Assembly (NCBI GenBank): GCA_963580285.1
Contig: CAUZLF010000728.1
Coordinates: forward strand, 124,127-188,126
Reading direction: 5' to 3'
Length of the DNA: 64,000 bases
DNA from: Lucinisca nassula
Taxonomy: Eukaryota; Mollusca; Bivalvia; Lucinida; Lucinidae
Part shown: positions 22,750 through 33,224 of the stretch, piece after piece
Numbering within the stretch: position 1 is the stretch's first letter
How the letters are laid out: every line of letters starts with the position of its first letter
The notes under the pieces: model-generated
The model's input: only the letters and a program-made list of their open reading frames with translations
Database searches by the model: none
Told to the model about the DNA's origin: nothing
Made by a program: the position numbers and the translations under genes

Positions 22750-22835
22750 GACGGGTTCGATCCACAGCCACGCCATACCAAAGACGTAAAAAAATGGTAC
22801 TAGGTTCTCCTTTGGCTTACAGTTGCATTATCAGA
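22750..22835 (+). mobile_element. SINE fragment (family C)
   Basis: 'GACGGGTTCGATCCACAGCC' (box B) and 'CATACCAAAGACGT', then 'AATGGTACTAG', match the family-C copy at 38,357-38,740. The box A part is missing. Confidence 0.5.
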
Positions 22836-22974
22836 AGTAGTCCTATGAAGATAAATGGAAGGTAGTTGAGTATTTTTTTTAAAGCATACTTTGTCTCGAT
22901 AAAAGCTCTATAGGGCTTAATGTTATTTGTTTCGAATATGCGATGTTAAATATAGCTTCTTTATCTTTTATTAC

Positions 22975-23065
22975 TTTTCTTATTTCTGCTCAAAAACATA
23001 GGTAGACCATGGGTACTTGTTAGAACCACCTTGTCTCGGCTTTCCTAATGAGTACCCACAATCAG
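22975..23065. repeat. fold-back repeat copy
   Basis: 'TTTCTGCTCAAAAACATAGG', 'GGGTACTTGTTAGAACCACC' and 'GAGTACCCACAATC'. Confidence 0.55.
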
Positions 23066-23265
23066 CCCAGCATGCACATGACGAAATTGTGACGTATCAA
23101 CTTTGGTACAACGTCGTGACTTTTATGCAACGTGACAGCTACTTTGCACCGACGTTGATTTGACGTTGCCCTAATGACCTTTGCCTGCTAGGAGTGTTTT
23201 CAACCGAAAAATGAATCAGGATTTTTCATATGAAAATTTTCATTTTTTGTTGTTATTTTTTTAAC

Positions 23266-23745
23266 TGTTTGTTTGATTTGAGGTTTAACATCCCCCTCAA
23301 CACAGTAAAGGTCATTTTGGAGATGTTGCTTCCAATTTTGTGGGACGTTTACCAGATGTTGAGATAAAATGACATCTCAAGCCCTGTCGCCCAATGAAAT
23401 CAATAGGGTATATAAGCATGGACGGTCCGACTCGAACGGCTTTGCCTGGGCATGCTTAGTTCCTCAGTTTACCAGTACTTGTGTGCGGGTCGGACTTAGC
23501 TCTGCATGGAACAGTGAGTGAGTGAGTGTTTGAGTTTTACGTCTCACCAACAGCTAAGGTCATACGGAGACAGGACCTTGGTTTAAAGACTCATCTGAAA
23601 GTCTGGAGAAGCCCGGGATCGATCCTGCGACCCCTGGTTTACAAGGCGAGTAGCATAACCACTACACCACGGAGGCTTCTACATGGAACAGTGGAAGCAT
23701 CGTGCAGCCCATCTATTTCTTCAAGCCCCGATGGGCGGGGCCGTT
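23266..23745 (-). mobile_element. SINE (family A), interrupted by a family-D SINE
   Basis: Two parts (23,266-23,516 and 23,682-23,745) of one family-A copy, separated by the insert at 23,517-23,681. The shared CATGGAACAGTG is the target duplication of the insert. Confidence 0.75.
23517..23681 (-). mobile_element. tRNA SINE (family D), full length, nested
   Basis: Minus strand: GCCTCCGTGGTGTAGTGGTT (box A region), GGGGTCGCAGGATCGATCCC (box B), then the family-D body and CACTCACTCAC tail. A perfect 12-bp duplication CATGGAACAGTG occurs at 23,505-23,516 and 23,682-23,693. This fixes the relative age: D inserted after A. Confidence 0.85.
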
Positions 23746-23919
23746 TTTTTTTTTGTTTTTTTTTTATTTGAATATATGTGTTTTTTGTTTCTATAAATAA
23801 CGGCATAAATGGAAAACTGCGATCCTTACCTGGATTTTCTTCATGTCGACTGACAATGACTAAATACAATGTTCACATTTTGGGGTTCTCGGTTATAAAT
23901 TTTAGTGTACGCCGAGTTC

Positions 23920-24005
23920 TACAAGAGAATAGAATAGAATAGAATATCTATCTATCTCTATATACTGCCTCACGCCCTCGCGGGCATTCTAGGCAGGTGT
24001 GCGCT
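23920..24005 (-). repeat. possible LINE 3' tail with (TTCTA)n
   Basis: AGAATAGAATAGAATAGAAT (about 23,925-23,944) is followed by a GGCAGTATATAGAG-type stem on the minus strand, 'CACGCCCTCGCGGGCATTC'. This resembles the short-repeat tails of the LINE fragments at 14,556 and 20,603. No coding part is attached. Confidence 0.35.
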
Positions 24006-25300
24006 GTCGTGCTGAAATAAGAAGGAAAATATAGACAAAAGTTAAGAGGATAAAAGATGATTCTTATATTCTACAATAAGGACAATAAACATCTCAGAGT
24101 TCTCGGAAACGCCGAATCCGGCGTATTTTTACGCCTGTTTTTTCTTTTGTACGCATAAAAATTCCTGTCGTGGATTCTTAATTACGCCAATTGTTTTTCG
24201 CCTGACGCGTCCGTAATCCCGTGTAAAAATGACCTCAATCACATCAAAAGATGACAGCGGGTGTCCAATTGATCTCCAAATTTAGCTACCGCTTTCGGAT
24301 CAAAAGTTTACCGTTAATCGTCGCCGCCAGGCTTGTTCAAGCATTACCTGGCAAGGACAGTCGTCTGTATTACTCTCTCGGCCAATCAGAGCGTCACGAC
24401 TAGAAGATTGGCAGGTCAGTCTTGCAGTTTGCGAGATGCAGCAATATCGTGGCTGATTGACATTAATTGACTGTTTTATTTCCGGATACTTATATACACA
24501 GTTGGATTATCGGTAATTTGATTGTTGAAAAAATGCATAGCTCCAGATAATTTTTTATCCTCACTTCGTATTTACTTATCAAAATTAAAACCTTTTCAGT
24601 AAACTGAAAAAATGGGTCAGTAAATATACTGATCAAATCGGGAGGTCGTTTCGTATTTTTATGAACCTGGTTAACTACCGATTCATTACAATTTAAGCTA
24701 GTTAATAGTTCACTGATACTGATTATAAAGACATATCAAGCCAGTAAACCGAATCACCCTTATGTTTCTGGACAGATGTCTTAGCAAACAGCACACACCC
24801 AGATCAGACTACACTTTCTGAACATATTATGCTCAGTGTTTGCGCTAGCCGGAAAGTGGGAGTGGGGCACTCGATATCAGTAGCGTAGACGCGAATAAAA
24901 ATACCGTCTGTGTCGTAGGACGCTAAGAAACTTTTATGATGCACTGCCAGTTTTTCTGCGTTCATGTTCAAAGACGCCGACGAGACATCTAAGAAGCTTG
25001 ATAGGACGATAATTCTATTTTCAAATTGAGATGAATAGTTGTAAATAAGCATGCACTTCGTGCTGGCCTGGCCACCTGCGATTCACAGATCGATATATGC
25101 AGGAAAACCAAAGTATTACAAGTTGATCCTACTAATTGTATTTTGGTTAAATGTGGTATAGAACACGGCAGACAAAGAGATCAGTCTGTGCAGCGATAAA
25201 GAGTGAAAAAACGGTTCCGTTTGAACTAAAATGTAATAGCACACAACCGTGCATTGATGACAATGTTGTGGGGAAAAAAGCGTCAGAATGATAAAAATAT
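24006..25300. other. unassigned region
   Basis: Starts with a CAGAG end-like sequence at 24,095 (see 19,478). A minus-strand frame at 24,804-25,052 (82 codons, starting MLIYNYSSQFENRIIVLSSF) has no family I recognise and no supporting signals. Confidence 0.35.
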
Positions 25301-25306
25301 GAATAT

Positions 25307-25351
25307 GGGTCACTGATGAGGCCTAATTGGCCTAAACTAGCTAGTCTGGCC
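25307..25351 (+). ncRNA. hammerhead ribozyme motif, degenerate
   Basis: GGGTCA (25,307-25,312) is followed by the core CTGATGA (25,313-25,319) and stem II GGCC-TAATT-GGCC (25,320-25,332). Then comes TAAA where an active core needs GAAA, stem III ACT-AGCT-AGT (25,336-25,345), C at 25,346 as the cleavage-site base (GTC), and TGGCC (25,347-25,351), which pairs back with GGGTCA including one wobble. The layout is a type I hammerhead. The G-to-T change at 25,333 is expected to abolish or strongly reduce cleavage. Confidence 0.6.
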
Positions 25352-25867
25352 ATGAAAACATGTACACTCCATACGTTTCAGTTCTGTGGTATATTCTTTG
25401 CTTCCAAAGGATAACCCTTTTATAGTACATATTTATTTAATTGTTTCTTTTATCTTCAGAAAAAGATTTAATAAATTTTAACTGTTTCAATTATAACATA
25501 CATTACATGCGCTGCATCAAATTTATATGAATAAATACTGGTAATCTCGTGCAAATCCGCTATTATAACCGAGATGTGCGATCATAGCATGCCGGAAAAA
25601 CTTTATTAACACCTAATACGCCAGTCAATTTACAGGTTTGTGACAAAAATATATATTTTTTAGTGAATAGATACTTGAACCGTATCAGAAGTAAACAACC
25701 ATCATGATTCAATAATCAAAGGCATTGGAAAACGGCAAGAAACACGTTTTTAAGCGATATGAAACCTTGTGAACAGTGACTGCACATTCAAAGATTTTCA
25801 GGAAGACATTTCATGTGAGAGATGTTGAACAGTCTGATCCAAGTACCTATTCACTTACAACGTAATA
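25352..25867. other. no recognised feature
   Basis: AT-rich. It might contain the remainder of the element carrying the ribozyme motif, but I could not define ends. Confidence 0.4.
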
Positions 25868-27397
25868 CAGGGTCCGAACTTAAGCATTTTTGCCACAAGC
25901 AAAATTTAGCTTGCTAAAAAAAGATCTACTAGGTAAAATGAAAATCAACTCGATTTTTTCAAAAAACCCTTTAATAAGAGCGGAAATTTTTCAAGAACAA
26001 CTGCTACAGTAATGATTAACTTGTATGGGTAGTATTAATGCAAATAAAAAAACTGATGAGTTAGTCTAGGGCTGGGTACCGCCTTTGGAAATTGTACCGT
26101 GGTAACCACATGTTTCAAACACCAGGTGTTTGTACATCGTAAAATAAAACAGACAAGTAAACAGAGACTCATTACGCGTTTTCTAGGTGTTTACGGTCGC
26201 GAAAAATGTGACATTGGCAATAATAGTCTTTGCAGTTTATCTGGATGCGATCTTTACTGATTGCTATTAATCTGTCCTTGACCTATCACTAATCTTATGC
26301 CAATAAATTAGTTAATCCTGTTAACAAATAAGACACGATGTTTTTTTTTCCAAATTGCTATGGGATAATGAGCGTAAAGTAAGCCAAGATTGCAAGTCAT
26401 TCTTTTCATGTGTCACTTAATATCAATACCTGCTGGTTCAGGACATGACCACGCCTGATGTTCAACCCGCCGATATATAGCGGTTCTTTTGATATTGCGT
26501 GAATGGCTTTAGTTGGCTAAGTATTGAGCATATTTTATAATTATTGACCACATTAATAGGATTAAAGACGTCGGGGTTTTTCAGAAGTCGCCACATGCTA
26601 TCTACCTGCATTATCCATTTGAACTGTCTCTGGGCAATTGCAGATAAAATTATTTATTCACAGTTCGACACAGCGCTACACAGACTGATCAACATACATG
26701 CTGTCTTGCAATGTCATCTTTGTCAGTCGTGTTCCGACAAGCAGTGCATATATATGCTACAAAGTTTTCACGCAATATTACTTTGAGCCCCAATTAGCAG
26801 GATTAAACTGTTAGGTTTTGATTAGAAATTTATTACCTATTTATCTGTGTTAATCCCAAGTGGCCGGCATGCGGAGCATGCTCTATTAGTTATTACCGCT
26901 ATTCATCTCAAGTATCCGATAATTTTCGCGCCCTATCGGTCGCGTCGGCGTCTTTGAACTTAACAGTGCTCAGCATGACTAGCGGCGCATTATAAAAGAT
27001 ACTTTACGTCCCTGCGAGGGTTTTTTTCGCAGCCGACGCTAGTGAAATCGTTTTGCAAACATATTTTTGTTCTTTCGCAAACATTGAATTAAATGATATA
27101 AAATTTCCGATAAAATCCGTCACTTGCCAAAAGTACCGATACGGCAAAGAAGAAAGAAAATACCGCGGTTTACCGGTGCACCGGCCTTACGTGCTACGCC
27201 TCCTGACCTCTGCAAAGTTTATAATCTAAATTTAACACGGAAATGGCGAGTTATTATTGTCGTCTGTATTATTACTATTATTATTTTTTACCGACGATCG
27301 GACACTCGCGAAAATTTTCTAGTACAAATATTTTGGCCTCGCATTTTGAAATTCTCACTCGCATTTAGCGTAAATGCGAGCTTAATTTCGGACCCTG
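25868..27397. mobile_element. non-autonomous DNA transposon, CAGGG termini, 5-bp TSD
   Basis: Left end CAGGGTCCGAACTTAAGC, right end GCTTAATTTCGGACCCTG: inverted, one mismatch in 18. TAATA flanks both sides (25,863-25,867 and 27,398-27,402). It is 1,530 bp with no recognisable transposase. Frames in its right part run through the terminus and look incidental. Ends and duplication length match the 4,611-6,277 element, though the interiors differ. Confidence 0.75.
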
Positions 27398-27402
27398 TAA
27401 TA

Positions 27403-28208
27403 GTTTGCATTCAGGCGCATTCTGCGGTCGAAACAAACAAGGTTAATGAGTCTACGAACAGCCAAAAATTTGTTACTTTTTTACAAAAGACCAGATTAAC
27501 TAGTGAGTCTAGACAACCCGCGTGCTGCTGTTTTAAAACACCAGAGGCATAAAAGGAGTGTACAGACAGATCAGACTGCACAGGCTTGTCTGTTTTCACC
27601 TATCCCACAGTCATATTTTCCGCTAAAGTATTAATGCAACAAACGTACATGCGGGAAATTATGTGCACGGAAAAAAAAAGCAAAACATTTGTGAGACCAG
27701 TGAAGTGACTAACTACAGCTGCAGGTGTGAAAACACGTTTCGGATTCTTCTTCTTATTTCTAATCACAGCGGATAGCCGTCGGGTAGAGGAAGGGTATTA
27801 ATTACATACCCTTTCATTGTCTTTGAGCTGACAATTGTAGATGGTCATGTTACGAAACGTTATGCAAGGATTACTGCGTAAATACGCGCCATATCATTGT
27901 CTCCTTCGTAACCTAAGAAAGGTCTACCGTAAATGGTACGATTTAAATTTTCAACCACTTCGTATTTTGCATTTTTTAATCCGTAATTTACCTATCTGGC
28001 TCTCTGAAATGTCGGAGGCATAATTAAAGGATGCGATAATCTAATGTATAAATCGTTTTTATTACGATTAAAGAAAATTATGACTCGAGTTTGTCGCATT
28101 ATCACTATCTGAATGAAAGAAATTAATTATCACGTGTTGAACTGCCTGCTAATAGTGCAGGTCCGGAACAGACACCTGTGGCATCTGATCTGGGCCTGCA
28201 CTGTTGTT
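27403..28208. other. unassigned region
   Basis: No gene. It ends with sequence containing 'CATCTGATCTGGGCCTGCAC', shared with the MITE at 32,957. Confidence 0.4.
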
Positions 28209-28214
28209 TTTTTT

Positions 28215-28450
28215 TCTGTCCCCACGTGGGGCTATTGTAACGGTCTTCGTCGTCTGTCCGTCCGTCTTACCGGATAACTCCTAGACGGTGATAGATAGAA
28301 ACCTGAAACTTTGGGAACTGACAGATCTTTGGTCTGGGGAGTGCATGACACTTTCGGAATTTTGATCACGCCCTGGGGGTAGGCCCGGGGGGGGGTAGGG
28401 CCCGCGGGGGTCAAAAATCAAAATTTCCAGGACATGGTCGTGAAACATAT
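28215..28450 (+). mobile_element. truncated hairpin-ended element (CCCCAC family)
   Basis: CCCCACGTGGGG palindrome, then 'CGTCGTCTGTCCGTCCGTC' and one core unit with 'CCGGATAACTCCTAGACG' and 'ACAGATCTTTGGTCTGGGGA', related to 16,869-17,711. The right end is lost. Confidence 0.6.
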
Positions 28451-29061
28451 CAAAGAATCCAAAAGTATCATATGCCATTTTATGTACTAGGATGTAGTGC
28501 ATGGCCTGAACAGACTTGTCCTGTTGGTGCAGCCTGATCAGAGCCTGTACGACTGTTAACTGCTCACACTCAATTTAAACCCATATCCTGATGAATAAAT
28601 TAATTTACCCAGTCCACTCATGACTTTCAAAGCCTAATGTAATTTATCCATTCAAATTCACAATCTGAGTGACAGTGTAAATCCTGATTAGATGGAAGCC
28701 ATCTGATCTGGATCTCCACTGCAAGAAAAGGGTTTGTCTTATTAAGCAGAATAAGGGTTAAAGCCCCAAAGTCTTTTGGAGTCGCACTCTACAGCCGTAC
28801 ACATTAAGCCATAATTGACACACGTTTTTAGGGTCTAACTCCAACTTTTCAAAATTTGACTCCAACTTTTCAGAATTGAATCCAACTTTTGCCATGGATG
28901 GATTCTTAAACTCCTGTTTTCAAAATCCTAGTGAGAACTCTGCATCTTATCACCAATAAATCACGGTCTGACAAATTTCAGATCATGGGGTAACAGACAG
29001 GTATGCCTTGTGTTAATATAATCGGAATAGGCCAGGTAGCTCCTCTGTTTATCTGCCCTTA
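28451..29061. other. no recognised gene
   Basis: Contains decayed 'GCAGCCTGATCAGAGCCTGT'-type repeat sequence and a local near-repeat of 'CTCCAACTTTTCA' (about 28,839-28,895). Nothing coding. Confidence 0.4.
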
Positions 29062-29072
29062 CACTGTGGGTA

Positions 29073-29240
29073 TTGGAAACCTCCGTGGTGCAGTGGTTAC
29101 GCTACTTGCCTTGTAAATCAGGGGTCGCAGGATCGATCCCGGGCTTCTCCAGACTTTTGGATGAGTCTTTCAACCGAGGTCCCGTCTCCGCATGACCTTA
29201 GCTGTTGGTGGAACGTAAAACTGAAACACTCAATCACTCA
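29073..29240 (+). mobile_element. tRNA SINE (family D), full length
   Basis: CCTCCGTGGTGCAGTGGTTA (box A), GGATCGATCCC (box B), family-D body, and tail AACACTCAATCACTCA. A perfect 11-bp duplication CACTGTGGGTA occurs at 29,062-29,072 and 29,241-29,251. The target is a fold-back repeat ('GTGGGTACTC'). Confidence 0.85.
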
Positions 29241-29334
29241 CACTGTGGGTACTCTTAAGACAGCCCCAATCGGAGAATTATAAGTAGCATTCGCAATCTG
29301 TGTGTGTTTGAAAAGAGGTGGTTTACAAGGGTAT

Positions 29335-29460
29335 ACTTTACTTTTCTTATAGCTGTTTAAATACATAGACTGTAGTTTCGTACTCTTTATTCCTGCTTAA
29401 ATACATAGACTGTGGGTACTCTTTATGACCGCCTCAATTATACGATCCTATGGAGTACCT
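29335..29460. repeat. fold-back repeat arms
   Basis: Two partial units with 'CTTAAATACATAGACTGTGG', 'GTACTCTTTATGACCGCCTC'. Confidence 0.5.
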
Positions 29461-29571
29461 GCATCTAGGTAACTGAATGATTCGTGGAGTGTTGGGGCGG
29501 GGTATATGAAATATTTTGCGAAAAATATACAAAATTTGATTATATCCTTAGCTTAAAACACATTAGCTCCA

Positions 29572-29702
29572 ATGGCTATATTAGAACCAGAATCAGAATT
29601 GTTACTGGTGACACGTTAAATGACATTCAGAATACACCAGGACCTGTGATGTGGGAAGTTAGTCCCTAGCTCTAACCAAAGAGGTAAATTTAGCTTCACA
29701 GC
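29572..29702 (-). pseudogene. LINE extreme 3' end, same family as 20,044-20,603
   Basis: On the minus strand it encodes the last residues KFTSLVRARD and the stop, then the same 3' UTR ('CTTCCCACATCACAGGTCCT', 'GTGTCACCAGTAACAATTCT') and GATTCTGGTTCT-type end. It is heavily 5'-truncated. Comparing the two copies fixes the LINE's 3' end. Confidence 0.8.
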
Positions 29703-31505
29703 TTAGATTTTTTAGCATGTAGCAACGGCAAGTGATCACCTACATAATTCCTGCCAATCATGCCACTGGGGTCCAAATTGACCACGCCCCGGGGCCCCTT
29801 AGCTCCTATAGACTCATAATGGAAAAAGCTTAAAAATCTTCTTCTCTGAAAGCCACAGGGCCCAGAGCTTAGATATTTAGCATGTAGCAAGGGCACGTGG
29901 TCACCTATATAATTCCTGCCATCATGCCCACGGGTTCCAAAGGGCCATGCCCCGGGGCCCCTTCGCTCCCATAGACTAATAATGGAAAAAAGCTTCAATA
30001 ATCTTCTTCTCTGAAACCATAGGGCCCAGAGCTTAGATATTTAGCATGTAGCAAGGGCAAGTGGTCACCTACATAATTCCTGCCAATCATGCCCCTGGGA
30101 TCCAAATGGGCCATGCCTCGGCCCCCTTCGCTCCCATATACTCATAATGGAAAAAAGCTTCAAAAATATTCTTCTCTGAAACCACAGGACCCAGAGCTTA
30201 GATATTTAGCATGTAGCAACGGCAAGTTGTCACCTACATAAATCCTTCCAATCATGCCCCTGGGATCCAAAAGGGCCACGCCCCGGGGCCCCTTTGCTCC
30301 CATAGACTCATACTGGAAAAAAGCTTCAAAAATCTTCATCTCTGAAACCACAGGGCCCAGAGCTTAGATATTTAGCATGTAGCAACGGCAAGTATTGACC
30401 TACATAGTTCCTGCCAATCATGTCCCTTGGGTCCAAATTGGCCACATCCCGGGACCCCTTAGCTCCTATAGACGCATAATGGAAGAAAAAGGTTGAAAAA
30501 TCTTCTTCTCTGAAACCACAGGGCCCAGAACTTAGATATTTAGCATGTAGCAACGGCAAGTGGTCATCTACATAATTCCTGCCAATCATGCCCCTGGGTT
30601 CCAAATTTTTAGCATGTAGCAGGGGCAAGTGGTCACTTACATTATTCCTGTCAATCTTGCCCCTGGGTTCCAAATGGGCCACGCCCTGGGGCCCCTTCGC
30701 TCCCATAGACTCATAATGGAAAAAAGCTTCAAAAATCTTCTTCTCTGAAACCACAGGGCACAGAGCTTAGATATTTAGCATGTAGCAACGGCAAGTTGTC
30801 ACCTACATAATTCCTGCAAATCATGCCCCTGGGGTCCAAATTGGCCACGCCCCGGGGCCCCTTAGCTCCTATAGACTCATTAAGGAAAAAAGCTTCAAAA
30901 ATCTTCTCTGAAACCACAGGGCCCAGAGCTTAGATATTTAGCATGTAGCAACGGCAAGTGGTCACCTACATAATTCCTGCCAATCATGCCCCTGGGTTCC
31001 AAATGGGCCAAGCCCCGGGGGCCCTTCGCTCCCATAGACTCATAATGGAAAAAAAGCTTCAAAAATCTTCTTCTCTGAAACCACAGGACCCAGAGCTTAG
31101 ATATTTAGCATGTAGCAAAGGCAAGTAGTCACCTACATAATTCCTGCCAATCATAGCCCTGGGTTCCAATTGGGCTGTGCCCCGGCGGCCCTTCGCTCCA
31201 ATAGACTCATAATGGGAAAAAGCTTCAAAAATCTTCTTCTCTGAAACCACAGGGCCCAGAGCTTAGATATTTAGCATGTAGCAACGGCAAGTGGTCACCT
31301 ACATAATTCGCGCCACTCATGCCCCCGGGGTCCAAACGGGTCACGCCCCGGGGCCCCTTAGCTCCTTTAGACTCATTATGGGAAAAAAGGTTCAAAACTC
31401 TTCTCTGAAACCACAGGGTCCTGAGCTGAGATATTTAGTATGTAGCAAGGGCAAGTGGTCACCTATATAAATCCTGCCAATAATGCCCCTGGGATCCAAA
31501 TGGAT
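29703..31505 (-). repeat. ~166-bp minisatellite array
   Basis: About eleven units with 'TAGATATTTAGCATGTAGCA', 'TAATTCCTGCCAATCATGCC' and 'TCTTCTTCTCTGAAACCACA'. It is a diverged relative of the cores at 639-2,351 and 34,749-36,520, which share 'TCTTCTCTGAAACC' and 'GGCCCAG'. One unit near 30,607 is only about 66 bp. Terminal hairpins were not found. Stop-free minus-strand frames repeat with the unit. Confidence 0.75.
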
Positions 31506-31580
31506 CAGACATTACAGCAGACCGCAGATTTGTTTAGATTCTGGTGACCTTTACCTTTTTTTCAAGGTCACAACCCCCGC

Positions 31581-31596
31581 CCCCCCCCCCCCCCCC
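31581..31596. repeat. poly-C tract
   Basis: A run of 16 C after CACAACCCCCG. Confidence 0.8.
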
Positions 31597-31675
31597 ACAA
31601 ACGGTCAATTTTTTGCCCAAAATGGTTTGTATACACTCTATCACATTAACGAGTTGATTAATTTTATTCAAACTT

Positions 31676-32085
31676 TGCGGACTGAACAAATTATTTGTCT
31701 AAATCGCGACAGAAGTAAGGGCGAGGATTGTGGCCACGTGAAATCGATTTAAGCCCCCCCCCCCCCCCACCACCACCACCACCACCCGTGGAAATCTTTC
31801 CACTGTCCGTTCCATAGTGGTTCTTCTGTGGCGGTTTATTTATGTTGTTGTTTGTTACTTACTGTGTGTATCTTTTGTGTCTTTTTATTTTGGATGGCCA
31901 TATGGCCATTTTGTGGGAAAGTGACTGTCCTTATGGCCTTCATTTGTTTAGGTTTCCATTATGGTCTGGTCGCTTAATGTTTGTGTTTCTTTCCCTTTGG
32001 TGTCTTTGATGGGTGGAGTTAGTTAATTGTATCGATTTCTGATCTTTGTTTTACTTCTACTTGGTACTATGTATCATTACAACAT
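31676..32085 (+). mobile_element. Penelope-like element 3' UTR, 5'-truncated copy
   Basis: GCGGACTGAACAAATTATTT to about 'GATCTTTGTTTTACTTCTAC' matches the minus strand of 43,339-43,692. The palindrome ATGGCCATATGGCCAT is at 31,894-31,909. A C15 tract plus an (ACC)n run (31,754-31,786) replaces the short CCCCCC of the other copy. Confidence 0.7.
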
Positions 32086-32219
32086 AATACAGATTTGATT
32101 GGATATTGGATGACCTTGACCTTTTTTCAGATCACATGCCCCCCAATGGCTTCAGGTCACAGGCCCCCCAATGGCTTGTCTGCACTCTTATCTTGTTAAC
32201 GAATTGATTAATATTTATT

Positions 32220-32940
32220 GTCGCGCCTGCTATTAGGATGGCGCGATATAGGCGTCACGTTTTCTGTCCGTTTGCCAAGGCGTCAACATTTGAGACCACC
32301 CTAGCGTTCACGCAAAGGTTCAAGTTTATTTCTTAATAACTATAAGAGCTTCATCAATGACACTTGGCACAAACTTGTATCTGGGGATAGCAACTTAAAT
32401 GCAAGCATCCATATTTGACCTAGCGTTTACCCTAAGGTACAAGTTTATTTCTCAAGAACTATAAGAGCTTTATTAAAGATACTTGGTACAAACTTGTATC
32501 TGGGGATGGCAACTTAAATGCAAGCATCCTTTTTTGACCTTGACCTACATTTTATTGTTCACTGACTTTTTAAAATATTGCGACCTCCCTAGCGTTCACC
32601 CTAATGGTCAAGTTTATTTCTCAAGAACTATAAGAGCTTCATTAATGATATTTGGTACAAACTTGAATCTGGGGATAGCAACTTAGATGCAAGCATCCAT
32701 ATGTGAGTTTGACCTAAATTTTATCGTTCACTGACTTTGTAAAATATTACGACAACCCTAGCATTCACCCTTATGGTCAAGTTTATTTCTCAAGAGTTAT
32801 TGCAGCTTAATTAATGCTACTTAATGCTACTTAGTACAAGCTTGCATTTAAGAATGGCAACTTTTATGCAAGGTTCTATGTTCGACCTTGGCCTAGATGT
32901 CATGGTTCGCTGACTGAAGGACCTGAAGTCTGATGTTCTT
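32220..32940 (+). mobile_element. hairpin-ended element with ~140-170-bp tandem core (TCGCGCC family)
   Basis: Hairpin TCGCGCC...GGCGCGA (about 32,220-32,246), then 'CTGTCCGTTTGCC'. Four units follow with 'CAAGTTTATTTCTCAAGAAC', 'CTTGGTACAAACTTGTATCT' and 'GGGGATAGCAACTTAAATGC'. The right end is unclear. Confidence 0.6.
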
Positions 32941-32956
32941 ACATTGTTCTTAAATT

Positions 32957-33184
32957 TTAACCCTTTTTGTACCAAATGGAATCTTCCGCCTTATATATAC
33001 CAGGAGTCCATTCCAAAATTAAGGGGTGTCAGGCTGTGTTTTCTTAAAAACTTACTTTGAAAATATCTTAACTTTTCACAAACCATGTAGGCCCTGATCA
33101 GATGCAGCGTTTTGCGGCGTCTGATCTGGGCCTGCACTGTTTGCCAGGGTCCCATTTTGGGGTTCCTGGTACAAAATGGGTTAA
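32957..33184. mobile_element. MITE with TTAACCC termini, second copy
   Basis: TTAACCCTTTTTGTACCA (32,957-32,974) and TGGTACAAAATGGGTTAA (33,167-33,184). 228 bp. Shares the interior with 15,585-15,811. Confidence 0.75.
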
Positions 33185-33224
33185 CAGCCAAAGAAGAAAA
33201 CAAAAGAAATAAAATAATCCCATC

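Noticed and set aside
24804..25052. A possible small gene on the minus strand
   Set aside because: 82 codons, no recognised family, no splice or promoter evidence. Kept only as a remark in the region entry.
26051..26075. Another CTGATGAG occurrence
   Set aside because: No pairing stem II and no GAAA downstream. Other CTGATGA hits at 13,911, 18,672, 28,590 and 57,612 fail in the same way.
27124..27552. A 142-codon frame at the right side of the second CAGGG transposon
   Set aside because: It runs through the transposon end and its target duplication, so it cannot be an ancestral coding unit. No recognised domain.
29696..31250. Minus-strand frames of the type MVSEKKIFEAFFHYESIGAK
   Set aside because: Periodic with the ~166-bp array. 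No start context, splice logic or family match.
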